This document shows positions 51,908-60,719 of a stretch of 64,000 nucleotides of DNA, in pieces. Each line of letters begins with the position of its first letter. Positions within the stretch are counted from its first letter, which is position 1. The stretch is from JBCDBD01 sp039184335 (GTDB taxonomy: Bacteria > Bacteroidota > Bacteroidia > Flavobacteriales > Flavobacteriaceae): contig JBCDBD010000015.1 of assembly GCA_039184335.1 (NCBI GenBank), positions 3,978 to 67,977 of the forward strand, written 5' to 3'. The notes below the pieces were generated by a model, which made no database searches, was not told the origin of the DNA, and saw only the letters and a program-made list of their open reading frames with translations. A program made the translations under genes and the position numbers.

Positions 51908-53110
51908 ATGAGACCATTAAAATTGTTCTTTTTCGTTTCATTATCCATTGGTTTGAACAAAACTTTTGCCCAAGAGATGAAAGGTCTACCGGAGAATGCC
52001 TCCGAAAAAGTAAAGAAATGGGCAATTCAATTTGATTTTGATGACGATAGTTGTTATCCAGCACCTGCAATATCTCCCTACGGTAAAACAAATCCGGGAC
52101 TTAAAGCTACAGGGACACGTACAGGGGATTGTAGGGATTTGGAGCAACTAAAGAATTCCAATACATATGTTCGATCGCATTCAGTAATCAAAAATGGACA
52201 CACTTATGAGATAATCATGTATGCTTTATATTTTGAAAAAGACCAATACTCCCCTTGGACTGCAGTAGAATTAAAATGGTCTCATAGACATGATTGGGAA
52301 TGGGCCTGTGTTTGGCTTAAGGATGGAAGGTTAACCCACGCATCTTATAGTGCACACGGTAGTGATGGAGAGACAAAACCCATCAGTTCCTTAACTGATA
52401 TCGTATCTAATAATCATCTCAGAATCGTATACCATCAACATAATGTTAGAACACATGCTATGCGTTTTGCACAAACTGAAGAAAAAATTGTTGGTTGGAC
52501 AAGCGACGTGGTCAAGAAATCCCCTATCTATAAAGAAGTTATTGAATCACCGGAGAATGACCTAAAAAAATGGTTGACCCCTAAATTGGTTCAGTGGGAC
52601 AGGCTGACTTTAAAACAAAGAGAACTTCTAGCCCAAGATTGGGGTAGTGCCAACCCCCCTTTCATTGCAGCCAATTTTTTTGATGAAATAAGAAATTATA
52701 AACCTGAAAGTTATCCGAGTGTCTCAGAATGGAAAAGAAGTAAAAACTTTCTACTTTCAGGGGAAAGGTTGAATTCTGGGGAAAAATTATTTTCTTCAAA
52801 CGGAGCCTACATGTTACGTATGCAGGAAGATGACGGTAATCTTTGTGTTTACAAGAGCAACAATGGTACACAAGGCACTTTTGTCTGGGGCTCTTATCAA
52901 TCAAAAAAATACGATTTGGGCGCTAGTCATTACCTTAGCATGCAAAATGATGGCAATCTGTGTATTTATGATAAGACCAATCGATTCAAATGGGGGTCTT
53001 CCCAAGTTAAACCATATTCCACGACAGAAGGCAGCAAGTTGGTTCTCACTGATACAGGCAAACTTAATATTCTAAATTCCAAAGGTCAAGTTGTTTGGAA
53101 GAATGATTAG
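51908..53110 (+). CDS. Secreted NLP (Nep1-like) cytolysin domain fused to bulb-type lectin
   Basis: 400 residues. Signal peptide to 21 (NKTFA-Q). NPP1/NLP domain ~35-245: CYPAPA with Cys 49, GLKATGTRTGDC with Cys 75, VRSHSV, IMYALYFEKDQ, the central heptapeptide S125-H-R-H-D-W-E131 (family: GHRHDWE; Gly replaced by Ser), and SAHG at 148-151. The metal-binding and phytotoxicity residues H, D, E are kept. C-terminal lectin ~282-400 with three B-lectin-like strands: MQEDDGNLCVY, MQNDGNLCIY and LTDTGKLNIL. NLPs bind glycosylated sphingolipids of plants and others; the lectin could add sugar targeting. Isolated gene without an obvious cognate secretion partner; target organism unknown (alga, diatom or oomycete are plausible). 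Confidence 0.88.
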   Translation: MRPLKLFFFVSLSIGLNKTFAQEMKGLPENASEKVKKWAIQFDFDDDSCYPAPAISPYGKTNPGLKATGTRTGDCRDLEQLKNSNTYVRSHSVIKNGHTYEIIMYALYFEKDQYSPWTAVELKWSHRHDWEWACVWLKDGRLTHASYSAHGSDGETKPISSLTDIVSNNHLRIVYHQHNVRTHAMRFAQTEEKIVGWTSDVVKKSPIYKEVIESPENDLKKWLTPKLVQWDRLTLKQRELLAQDWGSANPPFIAANFFDEIRNYKPESYPSVSEWKRSKNFLLSGERLNSGEKLFSSNGAYMLRMQEDDGNLCVYKSNNGTQGTFVWGSYQSKKYDLGASHYLSMQNDGNLCIYDKTNRFKWGSSQVKPYSTTEGSKLVLTDTGKLNILNSKGQVVWKND

Positions 53111-53232
53111 GCAATGGCATAACCACTGCCCAAGTCGGTGTGTGGCATAACAGGTCATCTTAAACGGTCATTGTATCCACAGCCATAAGTTTTTGACAAC
53201 AGCCATTGGTCGCTGCGGTTGGTGGCGCGTAA

Positions 53233-53502
53233 ATTTTTATTCCAATACCGCAAAATCAAAAAGATATTGCTCCATATGAAGGCAAAAGGGCTATCGTATT
53301 CCAATTGAATCAAAAAATTCCAAAATTGGAATTGGAGGAATGTATCAGGGCCTCTTTGACCTATCATACCCTATCATACGTTAAAAAAACAGGCGACATT
53401 GGGAATTTAGAACGTGAACAAAAAAACTATTGGCTTACCATGAGCATATGTTATCGTGATTTAAGTGATAAAACGAAAGTTATGGGCTCGGTTAAATGTT
53501 AA
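53233..53502 (+). pseudogene. Possible gene fragment between NLP gene and unknown exported genes
   Basis: In the 537-bp interval 53111-53647 one + strand frame is open from 53233 to 53502, without an ATG near its start (TTG at 53305 is the first possible start). It reads GKRAIVFQLNQKIPKLELEE and further to YVKKTGDIGNLEREQ, protein-like and faintly DUF1801-like, and lacks an N-terminus. Probably a decayed remnant. No other structure seen in the interval. Confidence 0.3.
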
Positions 53503-53647
53503 TCGCGAATTGACCGGCAGAAAGAAAAATTGGCTTGTAGCGATTCAAAACAATATCTAGAAGACAAAAGAAAATGATACAATAACCCTGCCCTTATAGT
53601 TGAACCTTATATTGCTTTCCATCGTAAACATCGGTAGCCAATGGATA

Positions 53648-54514
53648 TCAATCAAAATTTCTTTCGATAATATTTATCTTTTTAAGGGCACTGACCGTTG
53701 CAGCTGCCAAAGGATGGGTTGAGTCTTCAAGCTGTGCTATGACGTACATGATCTTTCGGGCATGAATCGCTGCAGGATAATCCGCATCATAAAACAACCA
53801 ATTTTCAGGTTCTTCTATTTTTGACAGCCATATGCGGTATTGATTTAAGAACTGCTCATTATAAAAAATGATATTCAAACCCTGTTGGCCATATTTAACA
53901 AGGCTGTCCAATAATGTTGAGCTGTAGAAATGATGTTGATCTGAAAAAAAGGCCTCATAAAAACTGTTGTACTTCAGTGCTTCAAACTTTTCCATTTTTA
54001 ATCCATATTCATTGGCATTGAACATATTGGCCATAAAAAATGAATCATCTTCACCAGCGTTCGCTATACAATAGAGGTAGTACCGCTCATTTAAGTTGAC
54101 GAATTTCCGAGGTTTGGCAAAATATTTTTCTTTCAGCATACCTTCGGTCATGTTCAAGATCTCATCATCCACAATTGAAGTGACCGCATAATGGGGATTG
54201 TAATAATCTGCCACAATAGCCAGAACAGGATCTTCGTCTTGCAGGTTCTTGGCCGATTCAAAGGCAATATGCTGTTTGAACCCTTGTGTACTGTCTTCAT
54301 CCAAAGAGTCGAGGTATACCAGTTCAAGAAGTTCTTTCTGTACAAAAGCATAATCAATTTCAGAAAAGAGGGGCTCGCCATTGCGCAGAACTTCCTTTAT
54401 CTCATCGCCTCCCCAAAACCTAATCGTAGAACTCCGGGTAGATGTATCGAATTGCGCATTGATGAGGTACACTACAAAACAAAAAATAACCAACAATTTA
54501 TATTTCAAGGACAT
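53648..54514 (-). CDS. Exported protein of unknown function
   Basis: 288 residues. Signal peptide ~1-20 (VVYLINAQ). Helix-rich, acidic mature part with many aromatics (YFAKPRKFVNLNERYYLYCI; FFSDQHHFYSSTLLDSL) and an ending PLAAATVSALKKINIIERNF. The alternating helices suggest a HEAT- or TPR-like solenoid, but no repeat is clear. It starts 4 bp after the stop of the DUF5675-like gene and is co-transcribed. No family recognised. Confidence 0.65.
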   Translation of the reverse strand: MSLKYKLLVIFCFVVYLINAQFDTSTRSSTIRFWGGDEIKEVLRNGEPLFSEIDYAFVQKELLELVYLDSLDEDSTQGFKQHIAFESAKNLQDEDPVLAIVADYYNPHYAVTSIVDDEILNMTEGMLKEKYFAKPRKFVNLNERYYLYCIANAGEDDSFFMANMFNANEYGLKMEKFEALKYNSFYEAFFSDQHHFYSSTLLDSLVKYGQQGLNIIFYNEQFLNQYRIWLSKIEEPENWLFYDADYPAAIHARKIMYVIAQLEDSTHPLAAATVSALKKINIIERNFD

Positions 54515-54518
54515 ACCC

Positions 54519-55166
54519 TCATCTTAAGGTGATAAAAATAGGCATAACCTCCCTATTTTTGCCATTAGTAGCTGATATATTAACTTTTCTTTGACCGATT
54601 TTAGTATTTATGTATTCCTTTAATTTCTTTATTTTACTCCGGCTACCCTTGACCATATCGGTATAATGGACTATGGTATCTTTTTTACCGGTGTAAATAT
54701 CCCGTTTTATTTCTTCTCCCCTTTGGTTTTTATGATATGTTGACCCCGGTAAAATACACCCCTTGGAGTCCCACCAATAATTACCGACATGAATAAGAAT
54801 CTTATCCCTTTCACCTGCATTTTCAGTATAGCCCCTGGTCAATAACCGAAATTCTTCATAGCAGGTTTTACGATGGGCCTTCCAATTCGGGCCATAATAT
54901 TTCCAACAGTCATTGTGTACCACCTCATACATACCCGGTGGAATCCGTTTTTCTGACCCAGCTTTTCTTTCCTCGAATTTAGTGCCCCGTCCCCTTTCCA
55001 AAAACCATCCTGTAACGGCATCGTTATCAATGGAAAACTCGCTGATCGTATAGTTTTCGGTCTGCTTTTTCATGGTCACTTTAATGTGTATGGTATCTGG
55101 TGCCATCTGCTGTGATCGTATGATCCATGTAAAAAATAACAGCAAGGGCAAAAAGTAACGGCTCAT
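54519..55166 (-). CDS. Exported DUF5675-like protein
   Basis: 215 residues. Signal peptide ~1-18 (FFTWIIRSQQ). DUF5675 features: FSIDNDAVTGWFLERG, IPPGMYEV, and the H-x-G-N...G-C-I-L block in ILIHVGNYWWDSKGCILPG. The H...GC motif resembles the catalytic Cys-His of L,D-transpeptidase-like folds, but identity is not established. Usually found in phage or small conserved proteins; here it is exported and heads a two-gene operon with the next unknown gene. The cell-wall link is inferred. Confidence 0.65.
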   Translation of the reverse strand: MSRYFLPLLLFFTWIIRSQQMAPDTIHIKVTMKKQTENYTISEFSIDNDAVTGWFLERGRGTKFEERKAGSEKRIPPGMYEVVHNDCWKYYGPNWKAHRKTCYEEFRLLTRGYTENAGERDKILIHVGNYWWDSKGCILPGSTYHKNQRGEEIKRDIYTGKKDTIVHYTDMVKGSRSKIKKLKEYINTKIGQRKVNISATNGKNREVMPIFITLR

Positions 55167-55477
55167 TTGGTTGCCAAAGTTTATGGTTCGAAAATTGAAA
55201 GAGCCGAAGATAAAAATTAAAACAGTTTAACTGAAAAAAGCTTAAAAAAACTAAGTAAATTCCTATTTTTTGTAAGATTTAAAAAGTGCTGCCCCGTAGC
55301 CAGCTACCCGGATATCCGTTACTTTTTAATTGTATTTTTTTGGTCGTGTACCTAATCGTATTCTTGTATGAAAGATATACGGTATACCACAGGAAACATA
55401 CTTTTCCGATGTTCTGTAAAGTAAAAAAGTGTGCTCTTATTTTAGTACTTCGAGGATCGCTATTTTAAACGTGTGTG
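55167..55477. other. Intergenic stretch upstream of DUF5675 operon
   Basis: About 310 bp. A hydrophobic 60-codon frame (55286-55468 +) is open, but its composition is not gene-like and it lacks a plausible upstream site. TATTTTTTG at 55263-55271 resembles a + strand -7 box. I see no repeat or conserved site otherwise. Confidence 0.4.
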
Positions 55478-56875
55478 CTAGCCTTTTATCTTTTCTGGCT
55501 GGACAATGCCGTATTTGTCCACCAAATACACCAGGCTCGCCATGGTCGCAGCACCCAATTGCAGTTCGCGCTGGTTGACGTGTTCAAAAGTATCGTTTTC
55601 GGCATGGTGGTGGTCGAAATAGCGTTGTGAATCGGGCCGAAGTCCTGCCAAAACCAAATTCTCGTCTTTGAGCGGACCGATATCGGCACCACTGCCGCCC
55701 CTTACAAACATATGGATGAGGTACGGTTCAAATAATGCACGCCATCCCAATACCTGTTCAAAGTTTTCATCTGAACAATCAAAGGAAAATCCCCTTGGGG
55801 TAAATCCACCAGCATCACTTTCCAAAGCAAAGACATGACGTTCATTTTTACGCTTGGCGACCTCTGCATACTTATTGCCCCCACGCAATCCATTTTCTTC
55901 GTTCATAAAGAGTACCACCCTTAGTGTACGCTTGGGGCGGTACCCAGTTTCTTTCAATAGACGTAGCACATCCATACTTTGTACACAACCTGCACCGTCA
56001 TCATGGGATCCATCACCGAGATCCCAAGAGTCTAAATGTGCACCGACAATCATGATTTCATCAGGATGGGTCGTTCCCCTAATCTCACCAATGACATTAT
56101 ACGATTCTACATCGGGGTATTGCTTGCAACTCTGTTTGAAGTAAAACTTTATCTCAGGATTCAGGGTCAGGGTAGTACTCAGCAGTTCGGCACCTTTGGT
56201 ACTGATTGCAGCTGCCGGAATTCGGTCTTTGACCGAGGTTTCCCCATAACTCATGGAACCGGTATGGGGCAAATCGTCCAACCGAAGGTTCATCGACCGT
56301 ACGATAACACCCACCGCACCATATTTTCCGGCTTCAGCAGCACCTGAATAACGTTGGTCCACGCAACCGGAATAGGACTGGAACGTACTGATCAGTGTGG
56401 GGTTCATGGGGCGGTTGTAGAAAACGATTTTTCCTGCAATCCTTTCCCTACCCAGTTTTTCCAGATCTTCGATACCATTTACTTCAATGACATTGGCTTT
56501 CAGTCCTCCATCAGGTGTGGCCACAGAGCCTCCAAGTGCACATATGGGTACATTGGTCGTCAGACCGGGCTTGGTTTCTATATAGGCGAACTCTGGGGCG
56601 CCCCTTACCCATTTGGGTACCATTACAGGCTGTAGCCACACGCGGTCCAAGTCCAAAGAATCCAGTTGTCCCTTGGTATACTCCACCGCCTGTTGGGCCT
56701 GTACCGAGCCTGAAAGTCGGCCCCCAATCTGGTTCGAGAGGTAATTGAGCCAATCATAGGCCCTTCCGTTGGTCAATGCGGTATCGTAGATGGCCCTGAG
56801 CTGTTTTTCATCATCTGATTGTGCGTTTACTGAAAAAACTAGAAAAAAAAGTAGGGTTGTAGCTAAGGTTCTCAT
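55478..56875 (-). CDS. Exported M28-family aminopeptidase with PA insert
   Basis: 465 residues. Signal peptide to 18 (VFSVNAQ). PA-like domain ~110-230 (GRERIAGKIVFYNRP; GAVGVIVRSMN). M28 zinc peptidase ~250-455: metal ligands in IMIVGAHLDSWDLGDGSHDDGAG (His, Asp), LFMNEENGLRGG (Glu-Glu), ALESDAGGF (Asp) and YFDHHHAENDTFE (His). Digests peptides in the periplasm or outside. ATG overlaps the PPK2 stop by one base, suggesting co-transcription, though a link between the roles is not evident. Confidence 0.94.
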   Translation of the reverse strand: MRTLATTLLFFLVFSVNAQSDDEKQLRAIYDTALTNGRAYDWLNYLSNQIGGRLSGSVQAQQAVEYTKGQLDSLDLDRVWLQPVMVPKWVRGAPEFAYIETKPGLTTNVPICALGGSVATPDGGLKANVIEVNGIEDLEKLGRERIAGKIVFYNRPMNPTLISTFQSYSGCVDQRYSGAAEAGKYGAVGVIVRSMNLRLDDLPHTGSMSYGETSVKDRIPAAAISTKGAELLSTTLTLNPEIKFYFKQSCKQYPDVESYNVIGEIRGTTHPDEIMIVGAHLDSWDLGDGSHDDGAGCVQSMDVLRLLKETGYRPKRTLRVVLFMNEENGLRGGNKYAEVAKRKNERHVFALESDAGGFTPRGFSFDCSDENFEQVLGWRALFEPYLIHMFVRGGSGADIGPLKDENLVLAGLRPDSQRYFDHHHAENDTFEHVNQRELQLGAATMASLVYLVDKYGIVQPEKIKG

Positions 56876-57756
56876 TAATTTTCTTTTTCCAACTGCTGCT
56901 TAAAGGTTTCTAAATTAGCCTTTATTTTATCTTCTAACTCTGGTTCTTGCACATCTTTATATTTTTTTAACGCTTCAAGTAATATGCTGGCCACAATGAC
57001 CCTTGCCGCTTTTTTGTTGTCAGCTGGCACTACATACCAAGGCGCATGGGGCTTTGAGGTCTTGATAATGGCTTCTTCATAGCAGGTCTGGTAGGCATCC
57101 CATACTTTTCGTTCCTTTAAATCCGCTTCGGAAAATTTCCAGTTTTTTTCCTTTAATCGGAGCCTACGCAACAACCTTTGCCGTTGCTCCTCTTTGGAGA
57201 GGTGTAAAAAGAATTTGAAAATAACCGTACCATTTTCGGCAATATGTCTTTCAAAGTCATTGATTTGGCGGTATCGTTTTTCCCAAAAAGCTTCATCGAT
57301 ATCGGTGACATGCTCCACTCCCGGAATGTTTTCACCCAAAATATAACTCGGATGCACCTTGGTCACCAAGACGTTTTCATAATGGGTACGGTTGAAGACA
57401 CTGAATTTACCACGTTCGGGCAGGGCAATGTAATGCCGCCATAGATAGTCGTGCTTTAACTCCAGTTCGGTTGGCACTTTAAAACTGTGTACCACGACCC
57501 CCCTAACATTAAAGTCTTTAAAGACCTCACGAATCAGGCTGTCTTTACCTGAAGTGTCCATGCCTTGCAAGCAGACCAAAACCCCATACCTTCCATGCGC
57601 ATAAAGGGTATCTTGAAATTTCCCCAAATCTTCACGGAGTTCTTCCAATTGTCTTTTCAGTTCTTTCTCGGAATGCCCAAAATCTTCAAGGGTTTTTATT
57701 TTGGCAAGTTGAATAGGACCATCGACCCTAAAGTTGTTACTCTCGATATGCTTCAT
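56875..57756 (-). CDS. ppk2: Polyphosphate kinase 2 (PPK2)
   Basis: 293 residues, single-domain class. Walker A GMDTSGKDS at 65-73 and the lid FNRTHYENVLVTKVHPSYI, then EKRYRQINDFERHIAENG and SKEEQRQRLLRRLRLKEKNWKFSEAD. PPK2 uses polyphosphate to phosphorylate nucleotides (AMP to ADP or ADP to ATP; class not fixed by sight). Start ATG 57756; divergent from the unknown exported gene at 57945. Confidence 0.94.
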   Translation of the reverse strand: MKHIESNNFRVDGPIQLAKIKTLEDFGHSEKELKRQLEELREDLGKFQDTLYAHGRYGVLVCLQGMDTSGKDSLIREVFKDFNVRGVVVHSFKVPTELELKHDYLWRHYIALPERGKFSVFNRTHYENVLVTKVHPSYILGENIPGVEHVTDIDEAFWEKRYRQINDFERHIAENGTVIFKFFLHLSKEEQRQRLLRRLRLKEKNWKFSEADLKERKVWDAYQTCYEEAIIKTSKPHAPWYVVPADNKKAARVIVASILLEALKKYKDVQEPELEDKIKANLETFKQQLEKEN

Positions 57757-57944
57757 GTAAGAAATATAGCCATTTTAACCTTATTGGCCATGAAGCTGGA
57801 AATTTTACATGAAGGCCTATCGTATTTCATAATATGCCAATCATGGATGCTTTTGGGTTTTTCAACGACTTTATTGACCCGAAACCTTGTTGAAATCGTA
57901 CCTTTAAGGGTGATTGGATTACGCATTATCCCAAATCTTGCGTT

Positions 57945-58679
57945 ATGATACTTAAGAACTTAATCGAAATAAGTCTTCTTTTTGGCTGCTTCAGCCTGTA
58001 TCCACGTACAATACCCAATACAGACAGCTGTGAATCGGTAGGCTCGAACATGGCATATATTAAGTCACAAACAGAAACTGCATTAAAAAAAGATGACCTT
58101 GACATGGCCAAGTATCATACCTATAAGGCACTCAATGGAATTTGGAAGGCCAAAGCCAGTATTGAAAAATGCGGTTGTGCAGGTGTCATCGAGGGTATGC
58201 AAATGGCTTCTCAACATCTTAAGGAGGCTATAAGGACCTATTCCATTGAAGATTCCAAAACATTTTTACATATCGCGCTACAGCGTACATTGAGCAGTAT
58301 AGTAGCCCTTAAAAAATTTGGGGCTCCAAAGAAAAGTAATTATAGGGACGATATCTTGACCATGAACACCCATAAAGGGGAAGAGGCAAAAAATGCCAGT
58401 GAGGTTTCTTTACTAAGACAAACAGACATTATCGCACAAATAGAAAATAGCCTGTCAAAATTTGAAAGCTCTTTGTATGAAGTGGTAAGCATAACCGATT
58501 GTTACCAAGCCCGTGATTTTATTGAAGAAGTTCAAGGTAAAACGAGCAGAAAGCTGAACAATCCAGATATTTCTGAAGGCAAACAGTACTACCACAGCCG
58601 TGTTCTTGAAATAACCCAAGAGGCCCTGTTGAAACTACCTTCAAAATGTCCTACCAAAGGCTTACTTGCTCGCAAATAG
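57945..58679 (+). CDS. Exported or membrane-anchored protein of unknown function
   Basis: 244 residues. Short hydrophobic N-terminus (MILKNLIEISLLFGCFSLYP) that may be a signal peptide or lipoprotein (Cys 15). Mostly helical after that: SQTETALKKDDLDMAKYHTYK, KCGCAGVIEGMQMASQHLKE, and further Cys 187 and 238. The 'AKYHTYKAL' pattern suggests stacked helices. No family recognised. Convergent with the response regulator; the two frames overlap by 18 bp. Confidence 0.6.
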   Translation: MILKNLIEISLLFGCFSLYPRTIPNTDSCESVGSNMAYIKSQTETALKKDDLDMAKYHTYKALNGIWKAKASIEKCGCAGVIEGMQMASQHLKEAIRTYSIEDSKTFLHIALQRTLSSIVALKKFGAPKKSNYRDDILTMNTHKGEEAKNASEVSLLRQTDIIAQIENSLSKFESSLYEVVSITDCYQARDFIEEVQGKTSRKLNNPDISEGKQYYHSRVLEITQEALLKLPSKCPTKGLLARK

Positions 58680-59825
58680 CTTAACGTCTTCCTCAGAGAC
58701 TTTCTTACCCCCCAGAATGATTAACCGTTCCACCACATTTCGAAGCTCACGTATGTTACCGGTCCAATCATAACTTTTCAAGAGATCTATTGCCTTTACC
58801 GAAAAAATCTTTGGGGCATTGCCCTGTTCTATAGCGATTTTCTTTGAGAAATGATCGATCAGCAATGGAATATCACCCCTTCTACTGTTCAAATCGGGAA
58901 CCTTGATCAAAATTACGGCAAGTCTATGGTACAGGTCTTCCCTAAACTTACCATCTGCAATTTCTTTTTTTAAGTCTTTATTGGTCGCGGCAATTACCCG
59001 CACATCAACTTTGATGTCTTTATCAGAACCTACCCTTGATATTTTATTTTCTTGTAGGGCCCTTAGCACCTTGGCTTGGGCCGATAAGCTCATATCCCCG
59101 ATTTCATCTAGGAAAATGGTTCCTTTGTTTGCGGCCTCAAATTTACCTGCCCTGTCTTTTACTGCTGAAGTAAATGCTCCTTTAACATGTCCGAAAAGCG
59201 CACTTTCAATCAATTCTGAAGGTATTGCCGCACAATTCACTTCAATCAGGGGAGCAGTAGACCTTTGGCTTTTTTCATGGAGCCAATGGGCCACCAATTC
59301 CTTTCCTGTCCCATTGGAACCGGTTATAAGTACTCGGGCATCGGTGGGAGCTACTTTTTCGATTATCTCTTTTATGGCCCCAATTTCATCGCTTTCACCA
59401 ATCATTTCATAACCCTTGCTGACCTTTTTCTTAAGAATTTTGTTTTCCACAACCAATTCTTTACGATCCAATGCATTACGCACGGTGGTCAGCAGACGAT
59501 TTAAATCTGGGGGTTTTGATATGTAATCAAACGCACCCAGGCGCATGGTGTTGACGGCAGTATCTAGATCACCATGCCCTGAAATCATGATAAAGGGAAT
59601 CTCAGGTTTGATCTTGGTAGCGGCCTCCAATACCTCTACACCGTCCATTTTGGGCATTTTTATATCGCATAACACCAAATCAAAATCTTCTTTTTTGATG
59701 GTTTCGATACCTCTTAGACCATCCTCTGCTTCTTGTACTTTGTAAGTGTGATTTTCTTCGGTCAAAATCTTGACCAATACCCTTCGAATAGCAGATTCAT
59801 CTTCAATAACCAATATTCTTGACAT
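58662..59825 (-). CDS. NtrC-like response regulator lacking a DNA-binding domain
   Basis: 387 residues. Receiver domain 1-120 with phospho-acceptor D54 (LVLCDIKMPKMD) and acidic E8/D9; AAA+ domain ~142-375 with Walker A GSNGTGKE, loop GAFTSA (consensus GAFTGA), Walker B GTIFLDEIGDM and the Arg finger region VGSDKDIKVDVRVIAATNKDL, NIRELRNVVERL. It ends at KLFASK about where a Fis-type HTH would begin, so it has no DNA-binding domain. Such proteins can activate sigma-54 holoenzyme from solution. GAFTSA may weaken contact with sigma-54. No histidine kinase next to it. Confidence 0.9.
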   Translation of the reverse strand: MSRILVIEDESAIRRVLVKILTEENHTYKVQEAEDGLRGIETIKKEDFDLVLCDIKMPKMDGVEVLEAATKIKPEIPFIMISGHGDLDTAVNTMRLGAFDYISKPPDLNRLLTTVRNALDRKELVVENKILKKKVSKGYEMIGESDEIGAIKEIIEKVAPTDARVLITGSNGTGKELVAHWLHEKSQRSTAPLIEVNCAAIPSELIESALFGHVKGAFTSAVKDRAGKFEAANKGTIFLDEIGDMSLSAQAKVLRALQENKISRVGSDKDIKVDVRVIAATNKDLKKEIADGKFREDLYHRLAVILIKVPDLNSRRGDIPLLIDHFSKKIAIEQGNAPKIFSVKAIDLLKSYDWTGNIRELRNVVERLIILGGKKVSEEDVKLFASK

Positions 59826-59834
59826 GAGCTTTAC

Positions 59835-60719
59835 TTAAAAGATTGAAATTTTGAAACCCCATCTAAGATAGATATTTGCTTCTTCATTGAGCAGAAATAC
59901 ATCATCACGGTCATCGTTGCGCAGCCTTCCCTCTTGTTCTATGGAACGACCGACCAATGCATAAACTGACATACTCTTCGAAATATTATACTGATAGCCC
60001 AAGGCACCTATCAATGCACTAAGTGAAATCTTTGAGCCCAATTCGCCATCGGGCAGTAAAATGTCGTCTTGTATGTTCATAAAATAACCATCAAGCAATA
60101 AAGCTGCCTGCAACGTATGCTTTTTATCTGCATGATACTTGAAATTCATTCTAGGTATTCCGAGTGTGTAAGACCATTTGGGATGGAACCTTTTGTAATA
60201 GCTGAACAGTGGCAACGGAAAAGGTAGCCCTGTGGTACTATTATAGGAAAGGCCTACTATTATTCTGAAGGGTTTTGCTACATCCTTCTTGTCTTTCAAA
60301 AAACTGGCCGTCACATTGAAAAAGAAATCATCTGATAAAGTGTTTTCAGTAAAATTTGAAGCAACCCTTGGTGTTACTATTGTAAACAAACGCCAATTCT
60401 CGTTCCATTTCGTGATATACCCCAAGTTGAGGTCGATGACATGAAAAGAGTCCAATGCACTCTTGTCAAAGGGAAAGTCCTGTGAAAAATCAAAATCGAA
60501 CCGATTATACTCTACTCCAAGTACAACGTATTTATCTTCTACAATTTTCATAGGTACATTGAACAAAAACTTGTATCGCGATGTTTCGATACCGGTATCA
60601 TTCTCTGGTACCCGCAAATATTCAACACGAAAAATATCGCTACTCTGTGAAAAACCTTTCCAAGAACCAAATGTGACAAATAGAACAATGCCTATCTTCT
60701 TGAAGTCTCTGCTACCCAT
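59835..60719 (-). CDS. Outer-membrane beta-barrel protein, DUF6268-like
   Basis: 294 residues from the ATG at 60719. The open frame extends 86 codons further back into the MscS gene but there its residues are not protein-like. Signal peptide ~1-24 (SWKGFSQ). The rest is alternating amphipathic strands with many aromatics (YVVLGVEYNRFDFDFSQDF; YNISKSMSVYALVGRSIEQE; ANIYLRWGFKISIF, ending in Phe as expected of an outer-membrane barrel). Assigned by general resemblance to DUF6268 barrels; function unknown. Overlaps the MscS gene by 8 bp. Confidence 0.65.
   Translation of the reverse strand: MGSRDFKKIGIVLFVTFGSWKGFSQSSDIFRVEYLRVPENDTGIETSRYKFLFNVPMKIVEDKYVVLGVEYNRFDFDFSQDFPFDKSALDSFHVIDLNLGYITKWNENWRLFTIVTPRVASNFTENTLSDDFFFNVTASFLKDKKDVAKPFRIIVGLSYNSTTGLPFPLPLFSYYKRFHPKWSYTLGIPRMNFKYHADKKHTLQAALLLDGYFMNIQDDILLPDGELGSKISLSALIGALGYQYNISKSMSVYALVGRSIEQEGRLRNDDRDDVFLLNEEANIYLRWGFKISIF

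Noticed and set aside
55286..55468. Hydrophobic 60-codon frame in the spacer upstream of the DUF5675-like gene
   Set aside because: No related neighbour, no conserved-looking features; AT-rich spacers give hydrophobic frames by chance.
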